Positions 18,684 to 28,044 of a stretch of DNA of 64,000 nucleotides are shown here, in pieces (the first letter of the stretch is position 1; each line of letters opens with the position of its first letter). The stretch spans positions 99,909-163,908 of the forward strand of contig DELI01000029.1 in the NCBI GenBank assembly GCA_002354335.1, in the 5' to 3' direction. Under the pieces are notes generated by a model. It searched no databases, was not told the DNA's origin, and was given only the letters and a program-made list of their open reading frames with translations. Source of the DNA: Sphingobacterium sp. UBA2700. GTDB taxonomy: Bacteria; Bacteroidota; Bacteroidia; Sphingobacteriales; Sphingobacteriaceae. Position numbers and translations under genes: made by a program.

Positions 18684-19074
18684 TTCCTGCTAAAAGTATT
18701 CTATTAATTTCCGTTAACAGCTTATCAATATCTACCGGTTTGGCGACATAGCCGTCAGCTCCCGCCAAAATACATCGTTCCCGATCACCCATCATCGCTT
18801 TAGCCGTCACCGCTATAATGGGTGGATAATCTTTTCGTGGCGATTGATGAACAAATTCAAGGAGTTCAAACCCATCGAATTCCGGCATCATCATATCCAG
18901 AAGCACGATATCAACCCCCTTTTCCTTCTCTAGATAATCTAATCCCTCTTTTGCAGAAATACAACCTTCTGCTTTCAGACCTCGTGATTTCAAGGCCGTT
19001 TTCAACGCGAATATATTTCGCAGATCATCGTCAATAATTAAAATATTCATCTGCTTTAGGGGATTAACGTTCAA
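18673..19074 (-). CDS. Single-domain response regulator
   Basis: A 133-residue receiver domain: ILIIDDDLRNIFALKTAL at the N-terminus, phospho-acceptor in IVLLDMMMPEFDG, then PIIAVTAKAM and YVAKPVDIDKL. It closely resembles the third receiver of the adjacent hybrid kinase (DDDIRNIFSLSRALE, KPVDIDQL), which suggests duplication. It overlaps the kinase by 11 bp and cheR by 11 bp, so translation is probably coupled. Confidence 0.92.
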   Translation of the reverse strand: MNVNPLKQMNILIIDDDLRNIFALKTALKSRGLKAEGCISAKEGLDYLEKEKGVDIVLLDMMMPEFDGFELLEFVHQSPRKDYPPIIAVTAKAMMGDRERCILAGADGYVAKPVDIDKLLTEINRILLAGSDD

Positions 19075-22000
19075 ATAACCAAACTCTCAGTAAAGACACT
19101 AATTGATCAATATCTACAGGCTTGGAAATATAGTCGGAGGCTCCAGCTTTCATGCATTTATCTCGATCACCAATCATCGCTTTAGCGGTAACGGCAATAA
19201 TCGGTAAATTTTTGAAGTGATCCTGAGCACGAATTTTTTGAATGGCTTGAAAACCATCCATATTGGGCATCATGATATCCATAAGCACAATGTCGATTGT
19301 CGGATTTTGTTCCAACACCTGACAGGCTTCCTGTCCATCCATTGCCGAAAATACTTCCACATTATATTTTTCCAACGCTCGAGACAACGAGAATATATTT
19401 CGAATGTCATCATCGGCGACCAAAACCTTGCGATTTTGTAATGCATCAGTTAAGTTTCTATTCTCTTTCCGTACGTCTTCGGGCACCGCTTGCCCCTTCT
19501 TATCTACCAAATGTAAGAACAAGCTAACCTCGTCGAGAATTCGTTGGTAAGAATGAACCGTCTTCACTACAATGGAATCAGCATACTCTTTAATGCGCAT
19601 TTCCTCCCTGCCTGACAGGCTTTTCCCTGTAAATATGATGATAGGTAAGTCCTCTAAGCCGCTGTTGCTTTTTATGGTTTCCAAGGTCTCATAGGCAACT
19701 TCATCAGGAATTCCCATATCTAAGATAACACAATCCACCTTTCCCTTAGTTAAGGCTTCAACACTTTGTTCCACGGAACTCTTTACTTCAGTAGAAATCT
19801 CGAAATTTTCTAAATACGAGGAAAGAGCGGCAGCGTGCTTTGGATTCTCTTCAACAATGAGGACCTTTTTCGAGCCGTTATTCAAAGCTTCCTCTATTCT
19901 TGAGAAAATACTTTGAAATCCTTGTTTTTGGAACGGCTTGCGAATGAAATCAATTGCCCCACGTCGGATGCTTTCATTTTTCCTTGCCTGTTCTGCGGAC
20001 ATCATATGTACGGGAATATGGCGCGTTTCTACGTTGGATTTTAGCTCATCTAATATCTGCCAACCGTCCATAATAGGAAGAACAATATCTAACAGAATCG
20101 CCTTAGGCTTATACTGCAGGGCTGCATACAATACTAAATCCCCACGTCCTACAACGATGGTTTTATACCCAGCTTTTCGAGCATAATCCCTGAGTGCTTT
20201 TGCAAATACCACATCATCTTCTACGATCAGTATTACTTTATCCCCTTGGTCTATTGTATCTCGATCATCAGGAATTTCTTCTGGGAGGTTAGAACTTTTA
20301 GGGTCTTTAATAACGGTCAATTCCGGGTTTAAGGTTTCGCGTGGGCTGTCTTGATTAACAAGAACATTTTCTTCTGCTTTGGCATGCTCTAGCGGGAGAA
20401 CTAAAGTGAAGCAACTCCCCTGTCCAAGCTCACTTTCCACACGTATTTCTCCCGACAACAATCTTGCAATTTCGCGGCTAATAGAGAGCCCAAGCCCCGT
20501 ACCACCAAAACGTCGGCGTGTAGATCCATCAGCTTGTTGGAATGCTTCGAAGATTAGCTGTTGTTTTTCGGGTGATATCCCTATTCCTGTGTCCTGTACG
20601 CTAAACATCACAGTCTCAACATCTGAGCTTGAGTGATTTACCCTCAACGTTATTGATCCCTGCGCCGTAAACTTGATAGCATTGGAAAGCAAATTACGCA
20701 AAATTTGTTCTAACCTAAGACGGTCGCTTTTCATGCGAAAATTTTCCGGCAGCGTAGATTCTACACACAATTTAATCCCTTTCTCTTTGGTCAATGGCTT
20801 GAACATCTGAGTGAGATCACCTATTAATTCACTTACAAAAAACTGCTCCACCTCCAGAGACATCTTTCCAGACTCGATTTTGGAGAGGTCAAGAATTTCA
20901 TCAATTAGCGTCAATAAACCTGTGCCTGAGGACCAGATTACCTGGGCAGATTCTACCTGCTCGCTATTGAGATTTCCTTCGTTATTTTCGGTCAAAACTT
21001 TTGAAAGTAACAGGATGGAATTCAGTGGTGTTCTGAGTTCATGTGACATGTTAGCAAGGAATTCAGATTTATATTTTGTACTCAAAGCAAGAGCCTCAGC
21101 TTTCTCCTGAATTTCTCTATTTCGAATCGCGATCATCTGATTTCTATCCTCGAGAATTTGCGATCTCTTTTCCAATTCTTTATTGGACAGTAAAAGTTCT
21201 TCTTGTTGCGATCGTAATTCCTCCTCTGACACGCGCAGTTTGCTTGCCTGTGCCTCTAGTTCAGTGTTAAGACTCTCTAGCTCCGCATGTTGAACTTGAA
21301 GCTCTTCTGTTTGGGTCTGGGTTTCCTCTAAAAGCTGCTGAACGCGTCCTCGACTTTGCGCAGCGGCAATTGCTGCCCCTATAATTTCGCAAAAATCGCC
21401 CATCACCTCGATGGTATCTTCGGGCAGTGTATTACGTGCTCCAACTTCTATCGCCCCTATACAATGTTGCTGATAGATAATGGGCATCAATACGATTTGC
21501 TTCACCTGTAACTCTCCTTGAGCAAAGGACAGATTAAATTCATCGGGCAGCATATCACTAATTACCCGAGGGATCTTATTGGTATACACTTCGGCTAATA
21601 ATCCAACATGGATAGATCTTTCGTCTTGAGGAAGCGCCTTCAACCCTACTGTATGCTTGAGCTTAAATAAGTCTCTTTCCACTACGTAAATGGCACCGTT
21701 GTCAAGTTTTAGAAAGTCAACTAAGAAATTCAGACTAAATCGGCCAATTTCTAGCAAATTGGGATTTCCCATCAAACCGGCATTCAGTTCGGTCAGCCCA
21801 TTCTTTCGCCAGTCGTTCCAATGTAGTTGCTTAAAGTTGTGCTGAAGAGAATCAGTCATTATACGGAGACTTTTAGCAATTGTCCCCAGATCGTCTTTTT
21901 GAGTATCATCAATGGAAATATCATAATTCCCTTTTGTTATCTCTTGGGCGATCCCACGTATCAGATTCAGCCTTCGACTCATTTCATTATCTTTAGCGAC

Positions 22001-22642
22001 AAGTTCCTCTTGAAGTGCTCCACGACGCTTATAATCGGTACGCAACTTCCAAAATAACACTGAAGTTATAATCACCGATAGCAGTGAGGCGATAGCGATT
22101 AAAACGGAAGTGGTCAAGGCAGCACTTTCTAATTCTTCTGAACGTTTGGAGACTCGATTTTCTTCCTGCTGACGGATCGATTTAATCAACGAGCGGCAAG
22201 AGTCCATGATGGATTTACCACGATCTAAAAGATCTGGGGATAATTCCAACAAATTACGGCGCTGTTCTATTAACTCATCGAGAACCTCTATCCTTTCTCT
22301 GGCAAGCATGTTGAGCTTTTGAGCGCGAGCGTACTGATCGGAAGTTAAATCTCCTTTCATTAGCGCATCCATTCGTTGAGGTAGTGAGCTACGACTATCG
22401 CGATAGGGTTCCAGGAATTTCTCACGTCCGGTAAGAAGAAATCCACGCTGTCCGGTTTCAGCATTTTGTAGATCGATAAGTATTAACTGCGCGTTAGTGA
22501 TATTATGTTGCGCTTGATCCATCAGCACTTTGTTTTCACGCTGGTCTTGAATCGATAAAAACAGGATGCCAGAAGCGATCAATAAGACAGTCATGGAAAA
22601 TCCAAATCCCAACTGTAGATTCCGAAGTATATTTTGCTGCAT
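19064..22642 (-). CDS. CHASE3-HAMP-GAF hybrid histidine kinase with three receivers
   Basis: A 1192-residue membrane kinase. Order: TM1 (about 11-30), CHASE3 sensor (about 35-175; NAETGQRGFLLTG), TM2 (about 177-199), HAMP, GAF (about 285-425), long coiled coil (about 430-515), HisKA (NMSHELRTPLNS), HATPase (LLSNAIKFTAQG, DTGIGISPEKQ, RRFGGTGLGLSIS), then three receivers at about 800-915 (LLDIVLP), 920-1035 (ILDMGIPD) and 1070-1190 (LMDIMMP). The architecture fits an integrator passing phosphate to its own receivers and to the adjacent free-standing ones. It starts 3 bp after the upstream receiver-PAS kinase. The stimulus is unknown. Confidence 0.94.
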   Translation of the reverse strand: MQQNILRNLQLGFGFSMTVLLIASGILFLSIQDQRENKVLMDQAQHNITNAQLILIDLQNAETGQRGFLLTGREKFLEPYRDSRSSLPQRMDALMKGDLTSDQYARAQKLNMLARERIEVLDELIEQRRNLLELSPDLLDRGKSIMDSCRSLIKSIRQQEENRVSKRSEELESAALTTSVLIAIASLLSVIITSVLFWKLRTDYKRRGALQEELVAKDNEMSRRLNLIRGIAQEITKGNYDISIDDTQKDDLGTIAKSLRIMTDSLQHNFKQLHWNDWRKNGLTELNAGLMGNPNLLEIGRFSLNFLVDFLKLDNGAIYVVERDLFKLKHTVGLKALPQDERSIHVGLLAEVYTNKIPRVISDMLPDEFNLSFAQGELQVKQIVLMPIIYQQHCIGAIEVGARNTLPEDTIEVMGDFCEIIGAAIAAAQSRGRVQQLLEETQTQTEELQVQHAELESLNTELEAQASKLRVSEEELRSQQEELLLSNKELEKRSQILEDRNQMIAIRNREIQEKAEALALSTKYKSEFLANMSHELRTPLNSILLLSKVLTENNEGNLNSEQVESAQVIWSSGTGLLTLIDEILDLSKIESGKMSLEVEQFFVSELIGDLTQMFKPLTKEKGIKLCVESTLPENFRMKSDRLRLEQILRNLLSNAIKFTAQGSITLRVNHSSSDVETVMFSVQDTGIGISPEKQQLIFEAFQQADGSTRRRFGGTGLGLSISREIARLLSGEIRVESELGQGSCFTLVLPLEHAKAEENVLVNQDSPRETLNPELTVIKDPKSSNLPEEIPDDRDTIDQGDKVILIVEDDVVFAKALRDYARKAGYKTIVVGRGDLVLYAALQYKPKAILLDIVLPIMDGWQILDELKSNVETRHIPVHMMSAEQARKNESIRRGAIDFIRKPFQKQGFQSIFSRIEEALNNGSKKVLIVEENPKHAAALSSYLENFEISTEVKSSVEQSVEALTKGKVDCVILDMGIPDEVAYETLETIKSNSGLEDLPIIIFTGKSLSGREEMRIKEYADSIVVKTVHSYQRILDEVSLFLHLVDKKGQAVPEDVRKENRNLTDALQNRKVLVADDDIRNIFSLSRALEKYNVEVFSAMDGQEACQVLEQNPTIDIVLMDIMMPNMDGFQAIQKIRAQDHFKNLPIIAVTAKAMIGDRDKCMKAGASDYISKPVDIDQLVSLLRVWLFER

Positions 22643-22645
22643 TTA

Positions 22646-24112
22646 TTAAACTGGTAATGTGAAATAAAATGTTGACCCTTGGCCAACTTGGCTTTCTACG
22701 CCGCACAAGCCTCCATGTTGCGCTATAATTTCCTTGCAAATATGTAAGCCCAGTCCTAACCCCTGAAATTGAGCTGATGCCTCCTGGACACGAAAGAATT
22801 TATCGAATACAAACGGAATTTTATGGGGGGGTATCCCTATCCCTCCATCTTGAATTTTTACGGTCAGGAATTGATCATTTACTTGGGTATCAACAATGAC
22901 TACATCCGAATTAGGGGCGTATTTGACTGCATTCGAAAGATAATTGATTAATACTTGTTCAATACGTAGAGAATCGGCATAGATAGGTTTGTTTAGCTGC
23001 GTACCCGTGCGGTGAATTTGCAATTTCCGATGATGATGCGTCATCACCGTCGTATCAATTACATGTTGAATGATTTTTTCCAAATCGACGGGTTGTATGT
23101 TAATTTTCAATCCGCCCGTTTCTAAACGGGAAATATCCAATAAATCTTGCACAAGCAGGTTTAGTTTTTGCGCCTGATCGTGAACTTTGGCAAGATAACC
23201 GTAGGCCTTATGATTACTGATCTCTTTCATTGTACGCAAAGCTATTTCTGCAAAGGCTTTAATACTAGTCAATGGCGTCTTGAGCTCATGACTTGCGACG
23301 CTCAGGAACTCATCTTTCTTTTTCTCCAACTGTTTACGTTCATCGATGTCCGTCATGGTACCTACCCAGCGAATGATTTCCAAATCTTTAGTGACAGGAG
23401 CGATCTTCACTAAATGATATCGATAATTTTCCGTATTATTTTCCTTTAAGCGAACTTCTTTCTGTAGGGGCTGTCGATCTTCTAGCTGCAATTTCCAAAT
23501 TTCAAAAACGTCGGCATCATCGGGATGTAATTCTGGCCAATTATCTTTAGAAGAAGCATATCGATACCACTGTTGGTTAACAAAATCAACGTTCCCTATG
23601 CAGTCGGTAGTGAATGCTATTTGTGGGAGGGCTTCTAGCGTGACATTTAGCTCTTGCAGTTTCTCTGCGAGCTCACTTTGCGCCTTTTGACGTTGCTGAA
23701 CCTCACTTTCCAAATACGTTTTCATCTGTTGTAATGCGAATGTTTGTTCGTATAGGCGATAGAACGTCTTTACTTTTAACAAGAGGATATCTGGATCGAC
23801 AGGTTTTGTGATATAATCGATACCCCCAGACTCGTAACCCTTGGTAATATATTTTTTTTCGCGATTCACGGCAGAAAGAAAAATGATGGGAATATCTTTG
23901 GTCTTCTTAGTTCCAGATAAGGTTTCTGCGACTTCATAGCCATCCATCCCCGGCATTTGAACATCGAGAATTATCAGTGCATAGTCTGTTTTTAAACATT
24001 TTTTCAAGGCGTCTTCACCCGAATTGGCGGAGTCAGTCCGAAATCCCTTTAATTGCAACGTTTTTTCAAGCGAATATATATTTTCCTGCTTGTCGTCAAC
24101 GATTAGAATCAT
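22646..24112 (-). CDS. Receiver-PAS histidine kinase
   Basis: A 488-residue cytoplasmic protein: N-terminal receiver (residues 1-120; ILIVDDKQENIYSLEKTL, LIILDVQMPG), a coiled coil (about 125-160), a PAS domain (about 165-265; FTTDCIGNVDFVNQQWYRY), HisKA (VASHELKTPLTSIKAF) and HATPase (YLSNAVKYAPNS, DGGIGIPPHKIP, GLGLGLHICKEI). The receiver is at the N-terminus, so the kinase is likely controlled by an upstream phosphodonor. It is the first gene of the five-gene operon running to the terminator at 17341. Confidence 0.92.
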   Translation of the reverse strand: MILIVDDKQENIYSLEKTLQLKGFRTDSANSGEDALKKCLKTDYALIILDVQMPGMDGYEVAETLSGTKKTKDIPIIFLSAVNREKKYITKGYESGGIDYITKPVDPDILLLKVKTFYRLYEQTFALQQMKTYLESEVQQRQKAQSELAEKLQELNVTLEALPQIAFTTDCIGNVDFVNQQWYRYASSKDNWPELHPDDADVFEIWKLQLEDRQPLQKEVRLKENNTENYRYHLVKIAPVTKDLEIIRWVGTMTDIDERKQLEKKKDEFLSVASHELKTPLTSIKAFAEIALRTMKEISNHKAYGYLAKVHDQAQKLNLLVQDLLDISRLETGGLKINIQPVDLEKIIQHVIDTTVMTHHHRKLQIHRTGTQLNKPIYADSLRIEQVLINYLSNAVKYAPNSDVVIVDTQVNDQFLTVKIQDGGIGIPPHKIPFVFDKFFRVQEASAQFQGLGLGLHICKEIIAQHGGLCGVESQVGQGSTFYFTLPV

Positions 24113-24816
24113 TTAATAAATATTATGTAAGAACATCAGGTAGAACGAGTATCCATTGTTGCTCAGTAGATGAACGGACTAAATTATTAAAAAAATCATA
24201 AAAAGCTATAAGATTTTCCCTTAAAGTCGCTCGAAGAAAAAGGTAGTTAGGGAATATCGCAATCAGTTTGTCAGCTATTTTGGGCAAAATCTTGTCTTAA
24301 GAGGTTTTGGTGTAAAATTTATAGACGCTTAATGTTGACTTCTAATTTTTTTTTGGTAGACTATTGAATGCTATTCTAGCTGGCGATTGGGATTTACTCG
24401 TATCGATACAATATAGGATAGCTCCGCTCCAGTCTGTTGGATGCGTTTTAGGTGGTAGACTAAAGCTATTTCTTTAGGCCAATTTCTGGCATACCTTGGT
24501 TAAGTGTAATCGAGCAGTAAACACATCATCAATTGAGGGAAAACCGCGCGCATAAGTGTAATAATGTTTAAAAACATTTAATATTGCTTCGAATGGTTCA
24601 TTAATTTAAAATAATTCCTTAATATTTACTTAATAAACCTTATTTATTTTCGGCATCTGAAAAACATACTAAAGAAGGGAGGGATAGCATAGAACAATCG
24701 TGCCGCAATAACGAGTACTAACTCAGATTTTATATGATACATGCTGGAGGATTCCTATACCGAAGGGATATACCGGCCAAGAATCAACCTTAACAATTCG
24801 ATTACAACTTCAATCC
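24113..24816. other. Divergent intergenic region
   Basis: About 700 bp between the minus-strand phosphorelay operon and the plus-strand SusC. No gene is recognised. It should contain the promoters of both units; only a weak plus-strand -7 candidate was found (TATTTTCG at 24645-24652). Confidence 0.4.
24645..24652 (+). promoter_or_regulatory. Candidate -7 element upstream of second susCD pair
   Basis: TATTTTCG is one base from TAnnTTTG and similar to the TATCTTCG box of the first locus. No clear -33 box, and the implied leader is about 180 nt. Confidence 0.3.
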
Positions 24817-24840
24817 GTGAAATTGATAAAATATTTTTAC

Positions 24841-27800
24841 ATGTTTATAAACTTAAAAAAGGGTGTTGCACATGTTTCATACGCTGCAGGCTTTTGCTTT
24901 TTAATGCAATTACCCTGCATTAATTCTTCTTACGCGGCAGAGACACACTTAATAGGTCCAGCAACATTTCCTTCAATCAAAGCCGCTCTAAATGCCCCGC
25001 AACAAGAAAGAGGCAGAATTTCAGGAATCATTTTAGATGAATCAGGGACTCCTATTGCAGGTGTTACCGTCAGCATCAGTGATCGTGGAATTACAACCTC
25101 TACCGACGATCAAGGGAAATACAGTATCGACGTACCTACTGGACTTCATATAATTAAAGTAAGCTCTATCGGCTATATTACTCAAGAAATGAGCATTCGG
25201 GTTACCTCGAATACAAATGAACGCCATAATTTTACCCTTGCTTCAGACAATGACAAAATTGACGAGGTGGTAGTTGTTGGATACGGTACTTCCAAAAAGA
25301 CCGATGTTACAGGTTCTACCAGTACCATTTCAACTAAACAATTTGAAAACGCTCCGGCAACTCGAATTGACCAGCTACTTCAGGGCCAGGCATCTGGGGT
25401 GGATATAAAGTCTACCAATGGAGCGCCTGGCGCACCTACGACCATTAGAATCCGCGGTTCTAGATCTATTACCGCGACCAATGAACCGATCTATGTAATT
25501 GACGGGATTGTGGATCCAAGTGGTACCAGTTTAAATTCCATTAATCCAAGCGACATTGAAAGCATAAACATCCTCAAGGATGCCTCCACAACAGCGATCT
25601 ATGGTTCTAGAGCTTCAAATGGTGTAATCCTGGTAACCACAAAGAAAGGTGTTGCCGGTAAAGATATTGTACGCTTTTCGACCAATCAGGGCTTTTCACA
25701 GCTTCCCAGAAAATTGGACTTAATGAATACCCGAGAATTTGCAGAATTTATTAATGAGGCTCTGGTATATGGCAATAAACCTCCTCTCTACCCCAATGTC
25801 GACTCGTTGATCAATCAGATCGGAGAAGGGACTGACTGGATTGATGCGGTTACGCAAACGGCTCCATTCGCGAGCTATGATGCATCAGCATCGGGCGGAG
25901 AAGGCGGTGACCGGGGATATACCTATTTCGTTTCTGCCAATCTATTAGACCAGAAAGGGATTATTAAAAACACAGGGTTTAAAAGGTATCAGGGAAGAAT
26001 AAACTTGACCAAGAAATTCGGGAACCGAATTAATATGGGTGTAAGCACCAATATCAGTAGAGAGCAGCATAGAATCAGCAGTTTGAATTTTGGTACCAAT
26101 ACGGGCTGGTCTACCTCGTATATCTTCCTTCCTCCTACGATGCCTATTTATAAAGAAGATGGTTCTTATGAGACCTACAATCCGATTTGGTATACCGGTG
26201 GACATATCAACAATCCCGTAGCGGTTCTGGATAAAGTAAAGAATCAAAGAGCAATCAATAACATATTGTCCAATGCATACTTAGAAATTGAGCTTCTCAA
26301 AGATTTGAAAGTGAAATCCACTCTAGGAGTAAACTTCATCAACCAGCGGGGAGATTACTACAGTCCTACGGATATGCCTCAAAATATTTTCAATAATCGT
26401 CTATTCGGATCTGCCAATTCCGACATCTACAACACACTGGGTTTGATTAATGAAAATACGCTGAATTTCAAGAGATCCTTCGAAGAGCATACTCTGGATC
26501 TTTTGGCTGGTACAAGTTACCAGACCAAAAGTATCAATCGGCTCTTTGGTTCGGGAAGTAACTTAACCAATGATATTACCCAGTATAACAATTTAGGGCT
26601 GACCGAGCAGCAATTCCGTGGGTTAGCATCCCATCTGGATGAAAACACTATCGTGTCATTTCTTGGAAGAGTAAATTACAATTATGCTGGAAAGTATTAT
26701 TTTACGCTTACCGGCCGGGCCGATGGTGCCTCCAACTTTGCCCAAGGAAAGAAATGGGGAATGTTCCCTTCCGGGGCTGCTAAATGGCGCATTTCTCAAG
26801 AACCTTTCTTTTTGGAATCCAATATAAACGGAACAATTTCAGAACTTGCGATCCGCGCTAGTTACGGTATCTCTGGAAATCAAGGAATCGCCAACTACCA
26901 ATCGCTAGCCTCGCTTCCTTCGACCACCAACTCCTATATCTTTGGGGGACAGCAGACCTTAGGCTACACCCAGGGGAACCTATCTAATAAAGATTTAAGC
27001 TGGGAAACTACAGCGCAATTTGATGCCGGACTGGACGTCCATTTTTTTAATGGCAGAATTAATTTAACGGCAGATTATTACGATATGACCAGCCGCGATT
27101 TACTGCTAACCGTTCAGTTGCCTTCTCAAACCGGATACACCTCCAGACTGATAAACCTTGGAAAATCGCAAAACAAGGGATTTGACTTCTCTGTTTCGGG
27201 CGAAGTCCTTCGTAAAGGAGATTTCTCTTGGCAGGCCAACGTGAATGTTTCCACCAACAGCCAGAAAGTAACCGATATCGGCCCCCTAAGCAAAGTCTTT
27301 CTGGATGCAGGTATTGGTTACGGCGTGACCACCAGTTACCTAGAGAAAGGATATCCAATTGGAGCAAATTTCGGTCTAGAATATGCCGGAACTTGGAAAA
27401 CCCAACAGGAAATCGATGCTGAGCTGGCAAAGCCTGCTCAAGACCGAGAGTTTGTCTCGCACAACAGTCATTACCTTCCAGGAGGACCAAAATACAAGGA
27501 TTATAGCGCTGATGGTCAACTAAACGTAAACGACTACCATTACCTAGGTCAGGCTAACCCGAAACTATTCGGTGGGGTGGGAAGTACATTCGCTTATAAA
27601 AGATTGTCGCTAGACGTATTCTTTCAGTTCAATCAGGGTGCTAAGATGTACAACGCGATGGAATTTTTTAACGGAACGGGCACCTCGTATTCTAACCAAT
27701 TCAAGTACATAATCGACCGCTGGTCTCCTGAAAACCCAACTTCTGATATTCCAAAAGTTGAATCAAGGGACAACATCGCGAGCACCAGGCTACTACAGGA

Positions 27801-28044
27801 TGCCTCTTTCATCCGAGTCAAGTCTGCTCAAATCAGATACTCACTAGGTGGGGTGATACTTCCGAAAATCATCAAGGATATGGATATATTCGCCAGTGGT
27901 ACCAATTTATTTCTATGGACAAAATACCGCGGTTTTGACCCTGAGGTGAACACCAGTGGCGGAAGTTCTACCTTGATTGCTAACGACAACGGAAATTATC
28001 CAAACGGAAGAGTGGTTACATTCGGCGTTAACTTAACACTTTAA
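24841..28044 (+). CDS. SusC/RagA family TonB-dependent transporter
   Basis: A 1067-residue outer-membrane receptor from the ATG at 24841 (MFINLKKGVAHVS); a GTG 24 bp upstream (24817) is a less likely start. The signal peptide ends near NSSYA. A carboxypeptidase-regulatory-like domain follows (GRISGIILDESGTPIAGV), then the TonB box region DEVVVVGYGTSKK, the plug (EPIYVIDGIVDPSGTSLNSI, IESINILKDASTTAIYGSRA) and a beta-barrel ending GRVVTFGVNLTL. Its stop codon overlaps the SusD start (TAATG). No enzyme or regulator is linked, so the substrate cannot be predicted. Confidence 0.94.
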   Translation: MFINLKKGVAHVSYAAGFCFLMQLPCINSSYAAETHLIGPATFPSIKAALNAPQQERGRISGIILDESGTPIAGVTVSISDRGITTSTDDQGKYSIDVPTGLHIIKVSSIGYITQEMSIRVTSNTNERHNFTLASDNDKIDEVVVVGYGTSKKTDVTGSTSTISTKQFENAPATRIDQLLQGQASGVDIKSTNGAPGAPTTIRIRGSRSITATNEPIYVIDGIVDPSGTSLNSINPSDIESINILKDASTTAIYGSRASNGVILVTTKKGVAGKDIVRFSTNQGFSQLPRKLDLMNTREFAEFINEALVYGNKPPLYPNVDSLINQIGEGTDWIDAVTQTAPFASYDASASGGEGGDRGYTYFVSANLLDQKGIIKNTGFKRYQGRINLTKKFGNRINMGVSTNISREQHRISSLNFGTNTGWSTSYIFLPPTMPIYKEDGSYETYNPIWYTGGHINNPVAVLDKVKNQRAINNILSNAYLEIELLKDLKVKSTLGVNFINQRGDYYSPTDMPQNIFNNRLFGSANSDIYNTLGLINENTLNFKRSFEEHTLDLLAGTSYQTKSINRLFGSGSNLTNDITQYNNLGLTEQQFRGLASHLDENTIVSFLGRVNYNYAGKYYFTLTGRADGASNFAQGKKWGMFPSGAAKWRISQEPFFLESNINGTISELAIRASYGISGNQGIANYQSLASLPSTTNSYIFGGQQTLGYTQGNLSNKDLSWETTAQFDAGLDVHFFNGRINLTADYYDMTSRDLLLTVQLPSQTGYTSRLINLGKSQNKGFDFSVSGEVLRKGDFSWQANVNVSTNSQKVTDIGPLSKVFLDAGIGYGVTTSYLEKGYPIGANFGLEYAGTWKTQQEIDAELAKPAQDREFVSHNSHYLPGGPKYKDYSADGQLNVNDYHYLGQANPKLFGGVGSTFAYKRLSLDVFFQFNQGAKMYNAMEFFNGTGTSYSNQFKYIIDRWSPENPTSDIPKVESRDNIASTRLLQDASFIRVKSAQIRYSLGGVILPKIIKDMDIFASGTNLFLWTKYRGFDPEVNTSGGSSTLIANDNGNYPNGRVVTFGVNLTL

